From positions 62,001 through 126,000 of the forward strand of contig JBFXCK010000003.1 of the NCBI GenBank assembly GCA_050182275.1: a DNA stretch of 64,000 bases, given 5' to 3'. The position numbers and the translations under genes are program-made. The stretch's first letter is position 1. Each line of letters begins with the position of its first letter. This stretch comes from JBFXCK01 sp050182275. Its GTDB lineage: Bacteria; Pseudomonadota; Alphaproteobacteria; SHNJ01. The notes under the pieces are model-generated. The model ran no database searches, was not told where the DNA came from, and worked only from the letters and a program-made list of their open reading frames with translations. Below, piece by piece: positions 46,505 to 54,822 of the stretch.

Positions 46505-47137
46505 TTAAGAAGCGGCTTGGGCTACCAAATTCTTTTGCAGGGCCACGGTTGCGGCATGGGTGCGGTTGCGCACATTTAGTTTGCGGAAAATGCTGGATAA
46601 GTGAACTTTAATGGTGATTTCCTGCAAACCCAGTTCACGCGCTATTTGTTTGTTCGACATGCCCTTTAATAAATAGCGCAACACATCATATTCACGCGGG
46701 CTTAATTTTTGCGGCAAGTCATTAGCGGCGGGCGCGGCGATAAAAGGGGTTTCTTCCTCGGCCAAACCATAGGCGAATTTTTCCCCGTAATAAGGCACCC
46801 CCGCCAGGCGCGGAATGTCTTGCTGCAGGGAAGTGATCGGTTCAACCGTCAAGCCGTGCTGATTTAAAGCCGCCAGCGCTTCGCCAACAGCGGCCGATTG
46901 CGGCAACGCCACATTGGCGATCGCGCTGTTCACGCTGGCGGTTGGAGGAAGAAAAGCTTCCCAATGGCTATGCATATCCAGCACTACATAATCGGGCGGG
47001 CCCGAAGGGCTTTGGTGGGAGGCATGGCCTAAATTCGGTGCGGTAGTTACTTCGGCCTGGGGCCATTGCGTTTGCACAAAGTCGAATAAGTCCTGACAAA
47101 ATGAATCATTCTGATCGGTGAGAATTAACACGCGCAT
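46505..47137 (-). CDS. LuxR-family transcriptional regulator with receiver-like N-terminus
   Basis: 210 residues. The C-terminal GerE helix-turn-helix is clear (about 143-205: LSPREYDVLRYLLKGMSNKQIARELGLQEITIKVHLSSIFRKLNVRNRTHA). The N-terminus (about 1-125) resembles a receiver domain (VLILTDQND, DYVVLDMHSH with a possible phosphoacceptor Asp near 55). It lacks a clear acidic pair and switch Lys, so it may be a degenerate receiver. No histidine kinase is adjacent. An inverted repeat about 107 nt upstream (47244-47266) may be its operator. Confidence 0.87.
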   Translation of the reverse strand: MRVLILTDQNDSFCQDLFDFVQTQWPQAEVTTAPNLGHASHQSPSGPPDYVVLDMHSHWEAFLPPTASVNSAIANVALPQSAAVGEALAALNQHGLTVEPITSLQQDIPRLAGVPYYGEKFAYGLAEEETPFIAAPAANDLPQKLSPREYDVLRYLLKGMSNKQIARELGLQEITIKVHLSSIFRKLNVRNRTHAATVALQKNLVAQAAS

Positions 47138-47243
47138 GACACCCTCCGTACTTGATTTCCTTGTGAATCCCCCGGTTAACGCTTAAGCGCCAACCCTTAC
47201 CCAGAAGTTTAAGCTAAGACAGGAAAAAAAGGGGAATATAGGA

Positions 47244-47266
47244 GTATGCAACTGTTAGTTGTATAC
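47244..47266. promoter_or_regulatory. Operator-like inverted repeat
   Basis: GTATGCAACT, 3 nt, AGTTGTATAC: arms match at 9 of 10 positions. It lies in the 189-nt region between the LuxR-type gene and the end of the Zur-type gene. The size fits a dimeric regulator. Confidence 0.55.
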
Positions 47267-47326
47267 GAAAATTTTATTTTTGGGAGGTTTATGTCACGCC
47301 TTTTGCATACTTCGGTAGGCAAGGGG

Positions 47327-47770
47327 TTAACGGCAGTCGGCGCAAGTGCCGATAATTTCCATGATTTGGCGCTCGACTTCAAAACCGGCTTTTTTAGCGG
47401 CGGCCAGCGTGCTATCGGCCGATAATGGTTCGGATAATTCCTGGGTTGAGCCGCATTTCGAGCAAATTAAAAATCCGGCGCGCTGCTGATGGTGCGCATG
47501 CGGATGATGGCAGGCGACATAGGCATTTAGTTTTTCAATGCGATGGATCAAACCCTGTTCTTCCAAACTGGTAAGAGCGCGGTATACGGTTGGCGGAGCG
47601 GCTTTGGGCAAAATTTTACGCAATCGTTCCAAAATCGCATAGGCGCCGATGGGCTGTTTGCTTTTAGCAATAACATCCAGCACGCTTTGCTTGGCGCCGG
47701 AAAGCGGCCATAAAGTGTCGCAGGCGTTTTTCTTGCGGCGGGGTTTTTTAGCGGGGGAGGCGGTTGCCAT
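47327..47770 (-). CDS. zur: Fur-family transcriptional regulator, Zur-like
   Basis: 147 residues from the ATG at 47770, which has AGGAA 8 nt upstream. Winged helix with PTVYRALTSLEEQGLIHRIE (about 82-101) and dimerisation domain with the metal site HHPHAHHQQ. Two CxxC pairs, CSKCG and a C-terminal CADC, form the structural zinc site. The HHPHAHHQ region and short C-terminal CxxC tail are more like Zur than Fur. It would repress zinc-uptake genes, none of which are in this window. Confidence 0.85.
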   Translation of the reverse strand: MATASPAKKPRRKKNACDTLWPLSGAKQSVLDVIAKSKQPIGAYAILERLRKILPKAAPPTVYRALTSLEEQGLIHRIEKLNAYVACHHPHAHHQQRAGFLICSKCGSTQELSEPLSADSTLAAAKKAGFEVERQIMEIIGTCADCR

Positions 47771-47824
47771 AGGCGTATTCCTATCAAACTTCCGCCCAAA
47801 AGGCAAAGCCGGCTTATCCCTGCC

Positions 47825-48478
47825 TTAGCGCTGATTGGCTTCCCGCAAGCGGCGCGGGATTTCCATAGCTTTGATCTGAGACAGCTCATCAAGGGTGGGG
47901 CCAAGTTGATTATCAAGATAATCCTTCAAGACTTTCTTTACTTTATCCACTGGCACCGACCGTAAATTATCGCCAAAAAGAAACAAGCTTTCACCTCGCG
48001 CCAACGGATCCCGCATCGCCATCACATTATTATATTGCAATAAGTATACACGCGCCGTTGTTTGTGAATTAAGAATTGCCATCATATTTTCTTCTTGGGC
48101 CGATGCCAATTCATAAGCGGTTTTAATATCGGGAATTTTGCGCAAAGGGAACAATTTATCGCCGGTTTTTTGGGTGATGTAATTCCATGCTTCTTTTCCA
48201 CAAGGTTCCATAAGAAAAGGCTTATAAGACATCATGCCGGCATCTTGGCTAAATATAGGCACTAAGACGATGGTGGAGCCGTCTTGCGCGGTTGGGTTAA
48301 CCAGCACCACGGTGTACTCATCCAATTGGTCGACGGCGGTATTAATCAACCGGGGCGGGGTTTGCTGCTGAAGTGAAACAGCGGCGGCGGTATTGCCGTC
48401 TCTTTGACAGCCGCTTATCCCTAAAATAGAAGTTGCGCTTAAAACACCCGCGAAAACGGCTTTGTTATTTTTCATCAT
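47825..48478 (-). CDS. Lipoprotein of unknown function (tandem pair, downstream copy)
   Basis: 217 residues starting MMKNN behind AGGAG. Signal peptide with lipobox GISGC (Cys about 25). The mature protein contains YTVVLVNPTAQDGSTIVLVPIF and, near the C-terminus, VDKVKKVLKDYLDNQLGPTLDELSQIKAMEIPRRLREANQ. The upstream lipoprotein shares the VLVNPT strand and the C-terminal LDQYLQKQVAPALQY helix, so the two are diverged tandem paralogues. More AT-rich than its partner. Confidence 0.65.
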   Translation of the reverse strand: MMKNNKAVFAGVLSATSILGISGCQRDGNTAAAVSLQQQTPPRLINTAVDQLDEYTVVLVNPTAQDGSTIVLVPIFSQDAGMMSYKPFLMEPCGKEAWNYITQKTGDKLFPLRKIPDIKTAYELASAQEENMMAILNSQTTARVYLLQYNNVMAMRDPLARGESLFLFGDNLRSVPVDKVKKVLKDYLDNQLGPTLDELSQIKAMEIPRRLREANQR

Positions 48479-48493
48479 TTGTCTCCTATAAAT

Positions 48494-48519
48494 AAGGGCG
48501 GTACCGGAATACCGCCCTT
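48494..48519 (-). terminator. Hairpin between the two lipoprotein genes
   Basis: AAGGGCGGTA pairs perfectly with TACCGCCCTT (10 bp). On the minus strand it is followed by ATTTATAGG, only a weak T-run, so it may attenuate rather than fully stop transcription into the second gene. Confidence 0.6.
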
Positions 48520-48539
48520 GGTTTATTATATATAAGTAG

Positions 48540-49208
48540 CTACGCTCTTGCCCGTTGACGCTGATAAGCGGAAATATGGGGGTTAAGAGTAACCGGCTGG
48601 GGCATTTTGCCGCCATTTTGAAAGTATTGCAGCGCCGGAGCCACTTGCTTTTGCAAATACTGATCCAGCATCGGGCCGATTTTTTCCGGCATTACCACAT
48701 TCAGGTAATGGCCGCTGATGCCGATAACCTTGCCTTCGGCGGCAAGTACTTTTTTCAATTTCATTTGCATAACCAGCATTTCAACCGGCTTATATTGGGT
48801 TTTGCCGGCGGCGTCGGTGGTGCGTGAAGTTTCCACTATTTGGGCCAGCGCTTGCTGATGATTTTGTAAAACGGATGAAGCGGCGGCCGGTTCAGTGATT
48901 TCAGTGGCGTAAAAGCCGGTAGGGGCATCGGCATCGATTTGCTTGTTTAAGGCTTCTTGCGGCGAAGCTTCGGCGCTAAATAAACGGTAGCCGGTAACAT
49001 TGCCGCCATCGCGCTCTAAAACCAACAGCAGGGTCGGAGAGGTGGGATTAACCAATACGATAATATCATCCCGCACTTCGCCGACCGCGGGGCCAACTAT
49101 TGCATCTTTAGCATCTTGAAAGGTGCGGCCTACCAGGGTGTTGCAACCGGTTAAGCCCATCGCTGAAACAGCCAAAGCGCCAACAGCTAATACGTTAGTT
49201 TTACCCAT
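48540..49208 (-). CDS. Lipoprotein of unknown function (tandem pair, upstream copy)
   Basis: 222 residues from the ATG at 49208, with GGAGGG 8 nt upstream. Lipobox MGLTGC (Cys about 21). The mature protein has DDIIVLVNPTSPTLLLVLERDGGNVTGYRLFSAEAS (about 47-82) and a C-terminal MPEKIGPMLDQYLQKQVAPALQYFQNGG helix. It is a paralogue of the next lipoprotein. The function is unknown; both are expected at the membrane facing the periplasm. Confidence 0.65.
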   Translation of the reverse strand: MGKTNVLAVGALAVSAMGLTGCNTLVGRTFQDAKDAIVGPAVGEVRDDIIVLVNPTSPTLLLVLERDGGNVTGYRLFSAEASPQEALNKQIDADAPTGFYATEITEPAAASSVLQNHQQALAQIVETSRTTDAAGKTQYKPVEMLVMQMKLKKVLAAEGKVIGISGHYLNVVMPEKIGPMLDQYLQKQVAPALQYFQNGGKMPQPVTLNPHISAYQRQRARA

Positions 49209-49560
49209 TCTAATACCCTCCGTCAGGTTGGTTTTGTTTAAATCTGCCAAGAATGTATCTTAAAAGAATAATTTAGTCAAATCCAATCTCGCGCCGGTGA
49301 GAAAGTTTATTTGTTTCTTATCATTATCACAGCCCTTTACCCGGCGCAGCTCATAAAAAGTCTATTTCCTTCAAGGACATATTTCAAAATTTAGCTTTTT
49401 AAATCGCAAAAAGCTCTCCGCTTTAACCAGCTATTAGGATCGCACCGATAGAGTGGAGGGATAGAAGCAAAAATTAATAGAGGCTCGGGGTGGAAAAGGC
49501 GCGCTTAGGAGAGGTTTTTGAGCGTGTCACCATCACCAGGTACGGGAATGGGAGCAAGAC
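49209..49560. other. Intergenic region between the lipoprotein pair and the 107-aa gene
   Basis: About 350 nt without a supported gene. The 60 nt before 49561 contain short GC-rich inverted repeats. No clear promoter hexamers or terminator were found. Confidence 0.35.
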
Positions 49561-49884
49561 ATGAAGTTATCGCAGCTAATCGCGCAGTATCACACCATTA
49601 ATGCCGCGCTGAATGAATGTGACGTTGAAAACGACCCCCTGGGGCATGAGGCGGATGTGGTTTTACAACGCATCGCCACCACGGTCCCGCAAGATGCTGA
49701 TGATGTCGCAGCGCTGGCCCGCCTTGCCCGCCACATCATTCAAGAAGAGCAAGACCCGCAAGGGGCGTTGCCTTTATTACGGAATATCGCGGCTTGGGCG
49801 CAAAATTGCCAATCGGGCGGTTTGCCCCGGCTGTTCGCGGTGATTCAAGGTTCGCAAAATAATACACCGCCGACTTTAAGATAA
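49561..49884 (+). CDS. Hypothetical protein, 107 aa
   Basis: Unrecognised small soluble protein. It is helical and slightly acidic, with MKLSQLIAQYHTINAALNECD at the N-terminus and two Cys (about 20 and 81). GGGAGC lies 5 nt before the ATG. A terminator closes it. Nothing in its neighbours suggests a role. Confidence 0.55.
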   Translation: MKLSQLIAQYHTINAALNECDVENDPLGHEADVVLQRIATTVPQDADDVAALARLARHIIQEEQDPQGALPLLRNIAAWAQNCQSGGLPRLFAVIQGSQNNTPPTLR

Positions 49885-49928
49885 AGCGTACAGGGAAACC
49901 CAAAAAGTTAGGTTATGGTAGGGTACGA

Positions 49929-49963
49929 AAAGGGCGGCTTCATTAGCCGCCCTTTCCTTATTT
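49929..49963. terminator. Terminator between the 107-aa gene and the basic protein gene
   Basis: AAAGGGCGGCT pairs with AGCCGCCCTTT over 11 bp with a 5-nt loop, followed by CCTTATTTTCTT. The complementary strand also ends in TTTTCG, so it can serve both convergent genes. Confidence 0.88.
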
Positions 49964-49969
49964 TCTTCC

Positions 49970-50170
49970 TTACTGCATCATTGTGCCGCCGTAAGAAGAG
50001 CTGCGGCCGCCGGAGCGGCGGGCAGCGCTGCTTTTGCTGCGGCTGGAAGATGTTTTCCTGCCATTGCTGCGCGAACGGCTGGAAGCTGCCGCCCGGCTTT
50101 TTCTCGTGGTGCGCCCTCTAGTTTTTCCGCTTCGGTTGCCGTTCATACCGGTATAATTTGCTACTGCCAT
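49970..50170 (-). CDS. Small Ser/Arg/Lys-rich basic protein, 66 aa
   Basis: Extremely basic low-complexity protein (RGRTTRKSRAAASSRSRSNG, KSSAARRSGGRSS) with no acidic residue that I can find. AAGGAG precedes the ATG by 7 nt and a terminator follows, so it is a real gene. Composition resembles histone-like or nucleoid-packing tails, or RNA-binding peptides. Function is inferred from composition only. Confidence 0.7.
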   Translation of the reverse strand: MAVANYTGMNGNRSGKTRGRTTRKSRAAASSRSRSNGRKTSSSRSKSSAARRSGGRSSSYGGTMMQ

Positions 50171-50269
50171 GATTCGACTCCTTGTAAAGGGTTGACTAGA
50201 AATTTAAGTTTCACCTTCTCTTAAAAAAGAGTCAAGCCAGGCGGGCGTTCTAAGCGCCTTTTATCCCGC

Positions 50270-50470
50270 TCATTCTTCTTGCCGCAATTTGTTGCGGATT
50301 TTTTTCAAAGCTTCCTCCATATCCGCGGTTTGATAAAACAGCCGCGCCAATTGTGTTTGGCAAGTCCGGCAACGCGCCGTTGCGTTTTTGGCTGAAGCAA
50401 CGTTGCTATTCGCCGCCTTTTGGGCGCAAGGCCTTCGCTTTAGCGGTATGGGTTGGTTTTTCCCCGCCAT
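50270..50470 (-). CDS. Small basic protein with CxxC, 66 aa
   Basis: Start at 50470, behind GAGAGGAAC; a longer frame to 50512 lacks a ribosome binding site. Basic N-terminus (MAGKNQPIPLKRRPC), a CRTCQ pair (CxxC) in the middle and an amphipathic helical C-terminus. The two-Cys centre plus another Cys upstream could bind metal. Unrecognised. Confidence 0.55.
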   Translation of the reverse strand: MAGKNQPIPLKRRPCAQKAANSNVASAKNATARCRTCQTQLARLFYQTADMEEALKKIRNKLRQEE

Positions 50471-50635
50471 TATAGTTCCTCTCGAATGAATGTTGGTTGT
50501 TACACGGGCCATTTATTATTGATTATCTTGCCAGGCCCTTACCCACTCCCTGTACGCTTGCTTTCAAGACAACTTTTCTGTAAAGGTGACTATCGGCAAA
50601 AATCACTAATAAAAACTTAATGACTCTAAAAAAAA

Positions 50636-51751
50636 ATGAAAAAACCTTCTTTTAAAATCGGTGTCATCACCAGCCATAGCAGCGTGCCGGTTTTTACCCA
50701 GGCTTATTCCAAAGGATGGCAATTGGCGTTAGAGCGGTTTTTGCCCGGGCTGCCTTTCGCCATCGAACAATTGACGATCGATGATGAGGGCCGCCCTGAA
50801 AAAGCCGCCAGCGCGGCGGAAAGCCTGATCGGGCAAGGCGCCGTCTTTTTGCTGGGCACGGTTTTTTCCCATTGCGCTTTGAAGGTGAAAGAGGTGGCAG
50901 GTAAGGCGGGGGCGCTTTTTATCGCCGAACCTTTAAGCAGCGAGTTGCCGGGCGATACCACCTATCAATTGCGCCCCAATACCCAATTTCAAACCGCCCT
51001 GCTGGCGGCCGAGGCGGCGAAAACAGGCGCCAAGCGCTGGGCGATTTTGGCGCCCGACATGACGCATGCCAACCGCGCCGCCGAAGAATTCAGGGAGGCG
51101 CTAGGGGCTTATCAGCCCACCACGGCGTTCATTGATTTACCGCGCGTGCCGATGGGGAATTTCCAAGCCGCCGATATGGCCGAACGCTTGCGGAATTCTA
51201 AGGCCGATGGGTTGTTTAACGCGCTCTATGGCCGGCAATTGGCTGATTTCTGCGCGGCGATGAATACTGCCTCGCCGCAAAAATTGACGGTTGTGGGAAT
51301 GCTAACCGGCCAACCCGAATATTTGAGCATGTTAAATGAGTATGGGCCGGAAGGCTGGATCGTCACCGGTTATCCGGGCGCGGAAAATGCAGATCCCCTG
51401 CACCGCGATTTTATCAAACGCTATCAGCAAGCCACCGGCGAGGCGGTTTATATGGGCGCATTGGTCGGCTATATCATGGCGCAAACCGCCTTGGAAATTG
51501 CTGAGGCGGCAATGGCGGAAAACGGCCTGGCCGCCCAACGCCAGGCCGCGCTCGCGGCAATCGAGGTAATAAAAATTCCAACACCCTTAGGGGAAATTGT
51601 TTTTGATCCGCTAACCCATACCTCCACCATGGGGGCATGGATCGGCCGGACCGCCAGAATCGGGCGAAAAACCGTGATGAAAGAGGCGAAATATATTCAA
51701 CCCGCTTTCTCCCGCGCTTTCCGGCAAATGGCGGTAGGCCAAGGCGGCTAG
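50636..51751 (+). CDS. LivK-type periplasmic-binding-fold protein without signal peptide
   Basis: 371 residues of the branched-chain amino acid binding (Peripla_BP_6) family: IGVITSHSSVPVFTQAYSKGWQLAL (about 8-32), PEKAASAAESLIGQGAVFLLGTVFSHCALKVKEVA, and GWIVTGYPGAENADPLHRDFIKRYQQATG. Family members normally carry a signal peptide. Here the fold starts at residue 6, and an in-frame TAA nine bases upstream rules out a longer protein. No Shine-Dalgarno sequence is visible. It may be a cytoplasmic sensor like AmiC, or an exported protein that lost its signal. No ABC transporter genes are adjacent. Confidence 0.82.
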   Translation: MKKPSFKIGVITSHSSVPVFTQAYSKGWQLALERFLPGLPFAIEQLTIDDEGRPEKAASAAESLIGQGAVFLLGTVFSHCALKVKEVAGKAGALFIAEPLSSELPGDTTYQLRPNTQFQTALLAAEAAKTGAKRWAILAPDMTHANRAAEEFREALGAYQPTTAFIDLPRVPMGNFQAADMAERLRNSKADGLFNALYGRQLADFCAAMNTASPQKLTVVGMLTGQPEYLSMLNEYGPEGWIVTGYPGAENADPLHRDFIKRYQQATGEAVYMGALVGYIMAQTALEIAEAAMAENGLAAQRQAALAAIEVIKIPTPLGEIVFDPLTHTSTMGAWIGRTARIGRKTVMKEAKYIQPAFSRAFRQMAVGQGG

Positions 51752-51840
51752 GCGTATAAAAATAAAAAATATAAGAGAAGAATTTACTATTTATTGATAG
51801 ACTCAAGCTTAATTAAAGATAACAGTTTGGCGGGTGGAAA

Positions 51841-52965
51841 ATGCGTCTTAAAATATCATTCGACCGCAATGCCGTAATGAACGACCGGGTAAGAAACGAC
51901 CCCTTTACCTCGCCGCGCGTCAAATTATTGGCGCATGAGGTGTGCCGCCAATTCTTGCCCGATGAAGCTTTTTATGCGCCATGCCCCGCCACGATGGAAG
52001 ATTTGTTTCTTGCCCATCCTCCCGCTTATGTGAAGGCGGTAATGAATGCTATTCCGGGCTATGGCAGCATCGATTTGGGTTATGAATTGGCGTTGCAGGC
52101 CTTAGGCGATCCGCTGGCGGCCAAAAATCGCGCCCGGGAATTCGGCGAGGAAGTATGGCTTGATCACCGCTCCGGCGATCATTTAATGAGCGCCGCCGGT
52201 TCGGGCTTAGACGCCTTGCGCCGCCTGCAAGCCGATGAAGCCGATGTTATCGTGTGCCTTGATAATTCCAACCATCATGCCGAGCGCCTGCGCCCGATGG
52301 GTTTTTGCACCTTCGGCAATGTCGGGCTGACCGCCTTGGCGGCGGCCCAGCAAGGCGTCAGAGTGCTGAGTTTCGATTGCGACGTTCATGAGGGCAATGG
52401 CACGGCGGATATTGTAAAAGATAATAAAAATATTTTGCACGTTTCTTTGCATCTGCGCGTTAGCGAGGCGGCGAAAAAAAGAGGCGACCCGGTTTGCCAA
52501 AATGAATATCCCTACCGCCCGATTGGCTGGCAAGAAATTACCGCATCCAATATTTTGAACATCGGCTTGCCCGAAGGCACGGACGGCAGGCTTTATCGTG
52601 ATGTGATGACGCACCAAGTGCTGCCGCGTATTCGTGAATTCAAGCCCACCTTAGCCATTATCACCTTTGGCTGCGATGCAATTGCGGGGGATGCGATTGG
52701 CGGTTTCAATTTAACGCCGCAAGATTTAGTCAAGGCCTGTTTGCGCATTCTGCCTTTGGCCGAGAGCAAGGCCATCATCCGCGCTGCAGGCTGTTACACC
52801 ATGACCAATGCGGTACAAGGCTTTGCGCATTTAATCGGCTCTTTGACTCGGCAATCTCCCGAATCCATTCAAGAAATAATTAAAAATTTAAGCGAGAAAG
52901 CCAAACGCAGCGATCAATTACTTTACCGCCGCCGCCAATTGGCTGGGCAGCAATTAGCGCATTAA
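51841..52965 (+). CDS. Histone deacetylase family protein
   Basis: 374-residue arginase/deacetylase-fold zinc amidohydrolase. Signature SNHHAERLRPMGFCTFGNVGLTA (143-165) with the His145-His146 dyad. Zinc ligands Asp181 and His183 lie in FDCDVHEGNGT, and the third in FGCDAIAGDAIGGFNLT (Asp about 279). The usual HHGNGT is HEGNGT here. Bacterial members deacetylate polyamines, acetoin-pathway proteins or small acetylamides; the substrate is unknown. It is the second gene after the signal-less binding protein, on the same strand. Confidence 0.88.
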   Translation: MRLKISFDRNAVMNDRVRNDPFTSPRVKLLAHEVCRQFLPDEAFYAPCPATMEDLFLAHPPAYVKAVMNAIPGYGSIDLGYELALQALGDPLAAKNRAREFGEEVWLDHRSGDHLMSAAGSGLDALRRLQADEADVIVCLDNSNHHAERLRPMGFCTFGNVGLTALAAAQQGVRVLSFDCDVHEGNGTADIVKDNKNILHVSLHLRVSEAAKKRGDPVCQNEYPYRPIGWQEITASNILNIGLPEGTDGRLYRDVMTHQVLPRIREFKPTLAIITFGCDAIAGDAIGGFNLTPQDLVKACLRILPLAESKAIIRAAGCYTMTNAVQGFAHLIGSLTRQSPESIQEIIKNLSEKAKRSDQLLYRRRQLAGQQLAH

Positions 52966-53520
52966 TTATCTGGTTTTAAAAAACCGGGCGGCTATTGCCG
53001 GAGATAAGTTGCCAAGATGATCGCAAGCCCGCCAGCTGCGCGGCGCGGTGGGTTTCAATAAATCCACCCCCACATAGTGATCGCCTAAATCTTTGGTGGG
53101 TTCACCTAAAATATAAAGATAAATCCAGGCTTTAACGGTTCTGCCATCCGCCAGCTTGACCTCAATTTGCTGGCGTTTATATTCAACCCCATCATCTTCC
53201 AGGGCGTCGAGGGCGGCCAATTTTTTCTCATTCACTTCGTAAACCTCGCCGCTTAAGGGGCCGGGCGATTCAGTAATGCCGCGAGGCGGCGGCGGGGATT
53301 GCTCCGCAATAATACCCTTAGGATAAGAATAAGGTTCTTGGCCGGGATCTAAATATTGAGCGGGCAGGGCAAGCGGCGCCAAGACAAAATGGCGCTCAAC
53401 TGTTTCGGCCTCGCCAATATTATTTGAAACTTCGCCTTCGCCAGCAACCGCACGGTGGGCGTTTCGAAATCCTGTTTTTAACGAGCCGTAAGTGAAAACA
53501 TAAATGGGTTCTTCAGCCAT
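52966..53520 (-). CDS. Gamma-glutamylcyclotransferase-like (AIG2/GGCT) protein
   Basis: 184 residues. The N-terminal VFTYGSLKTGFRNAH (about 8-22) is the glycine-rich YGSL substrate loop and LSGEVYEVNEKKLAALDALE (about 89-108) carries the catalytic Glu of the family. Such enzymes release 5-oxoproline from gamma-glutamyl compounds. An insertion between the two motifs (about 30-85) makes it longer than minimal GGCT. It converges on the deacetylase gene with no gap. Confidence 0.82.
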   Translation of the reverse strand: MAEEPIYVFTYGSLKTGFRNAHRAVAGEGEVSNNIGEAETVERHFVLAPLALPAQYLDPGQEPYSYPKGIIAEQSPPPPRGITESPGPLSGEVYEVNEKKLAALDALEDDGVEYKRQQIEVKLADGRTVKAWIYLYILGEPTKDLGDHYVGVDLLKPTAPRSWRACDHLGNLSPAIAARFFKTR

Positions 53521-53621
53521 TTATTTTGCTCCTTTGATTTTTATTTTTCTTAATATCATTCTATCAAAGGCCCGCACTAATATAAAGCAGATTATCGGCG
53601 GCGCTTTTTAAGCGCTTGTTT

Positions 53622-54686
53622 TTACTGCTTAATACTTTTTGTAAACCATACCAAACAGGCCAGCACCAATAACGCGCCCAATTGATGCGCCACGCCGGCA
53701 TGAAGGGGAACGGCCTTGACCAAAGCGACAATGCCAAGCCCGGCTTGAATAATCACCATTGCCATGAGATGAATCAGCGCGATTCTAGCTTTGCGCGGCA
53801 AATCGTCGCGCAGCGCCATAATGCCGAAAATAATTGTCGTGAGCGCGAAAATAAACGCCAGCCAGCGGTGCAGGAAGTTGATGGTGATAACATTGGCGTA
53901 TAAATTCTTATACCACGGGCTTAATTCAGCAATGCCTTTCGGAATAATATCGCCATCCATTAAGGGCCAGGTGTTATAAACCAATCCCGCTTTATATCCG
54001 GCCATCAAGCCGCCATAAATAAACACCAGCGCAAAAAACATCATCAAGCGCCTGGCTCCGGCCGCGATCCAGGCGGGGGTGTAAGTTTTTTCAATAAAAA
54101 TCTTACCTTCATTTTTCAGGCGCATCGCCAGTGAAATAATTGCCGCAAAAATAATAAACGCCAAACCCAGATGCATCGTCAACCGGTAAGGGCTGACATC
54201 AATGCCGCCGCTTAGGCCGCTTTTCACCATGTACCAGCCCAGCCCGCCTTGCAAAGCGCCCAGCGCTAAAATGCCGGCGAAAGCCGGTTTGTAATGGCCG
54301 GGTATCCACCCTCTTGCCCAGAAAAAAATTAGAGGCAGCGCATAGGCCAAGCCAATCAAGCGCCCCCACAGGCGGTGAAAATATTCCCAGAAATATATTT
54401 TTTTAAATTCTTCCAGCGTCATCCCTTTATTCTGAATTTTATATTCGGGAATTTTCTGATATTTACTAAAGGCGTCTTGCCAGGCGGCCTCGTCTTGCGG
54501 ATAAAAAACGCCGCTTAAAGGGCGCCATTCGGTAATGGAGAGGCCGGATTCGGTCAGACGCGTAACGCCGCCGATCGTTACCATGATCGCGATAAGAATT
54601 GCGCATCCATACAGCCAAATTAACAACCCTTGGCGATGGGCAGGCAGGAAGGAATAGGAGATCGCCATCCCTATGTGATAGGCCAT
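53622..54686 (-). CDS. ctaA: Heme A synthase CtaA
   Basis: Oxidises heme O to heme A for aa3-type cytochrome oxidase in the inner membrane. 354 residues, eight membrane segments. The landmarks are VTIGGVTRLTESGLSITEWRPLSGVFYP (about 36-63), WEYFHRLWGRLIG with a heme-ligand His (about 94-106), and the C-terminal INFLHRWLAF and PLHAGVAHQLGALLVL His. This is the alphaproteobacterial/mitochondrial COX15-like size class. The in-frame ATG six codons in is an alternative start. No other cytochrome oxidase gene is nearby. Confidence 0.94.
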   Translation of the reverse strand: MAYHIGMAISYSFLPAHRQGLLIWLYGCAILIAIMVTIGGVTRLTESGLSITEWRPLSGVFYPQDEAAWQDAFSKYQKIPEYKIQNKGMTLEEFKKIYFWEYFHRLWGRLIGLAYALPLIFFWARGWIPGHYKPAFAGILALGALQGGLGWYMVKSGLSGGIDVSPYRLTMHLGLAFIIFAAIISLAMRLKNEGKIFIEKTYTPAWIAAGARRLMMFFALVFIYGGLMAGYKAGLVYNTWPLMDGDIIPKGIAELSPWYKNLYANVITINFLHRWLAFIFALTTIIFGIMALRDDLPRKARIALIHLMAMVIIQAGLGIVALVKAVPLHAGVAHQLGALLVLACLVWFTKSIKQ

Positions 54687-54737
54687 CTTAACCGGCGCGT
54701 CTAGAGCTAGTTAAGGGCGCTCCTAAACCCCAAAAAA

Positions 54738-54766
54738 ACAGCCACCGGTTTTAGCCGGTGGCTGTG
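54738..54766 (-). terminator. Terminator of the flgFGAH operon
   Basis: ACAGCCACCGG pairs with CCGGTGGCTGT. On the minus strand it runs into TTTTTTT, so it ends the flagellar operon after flgH. Confidence 0.9.
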
Positions 54767-54822
54767 ATTCAACCCGTTGAGGGGGAGTAGAGGGGGGGAG
54801 GGTACGGGTTGTAATTTTTAAA

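Noticed and set aside
47291..47425. 44-codon plus-strand frame with GGGAGG upstream
   Set aside because: Most of it is antisense to the 3' part of the Zur-like gene and it has no recognisable sequence.
49535..49565. CCAGGTACGGGAATGGGAGCA as the apical loop of SRP RNA
   Set aside because: It resembles the CAGGTCCGGAAGGAAGCA motif, but the loop has an extra base, flanking arms do not pair into a long helix, and it runs straight into a coding region.
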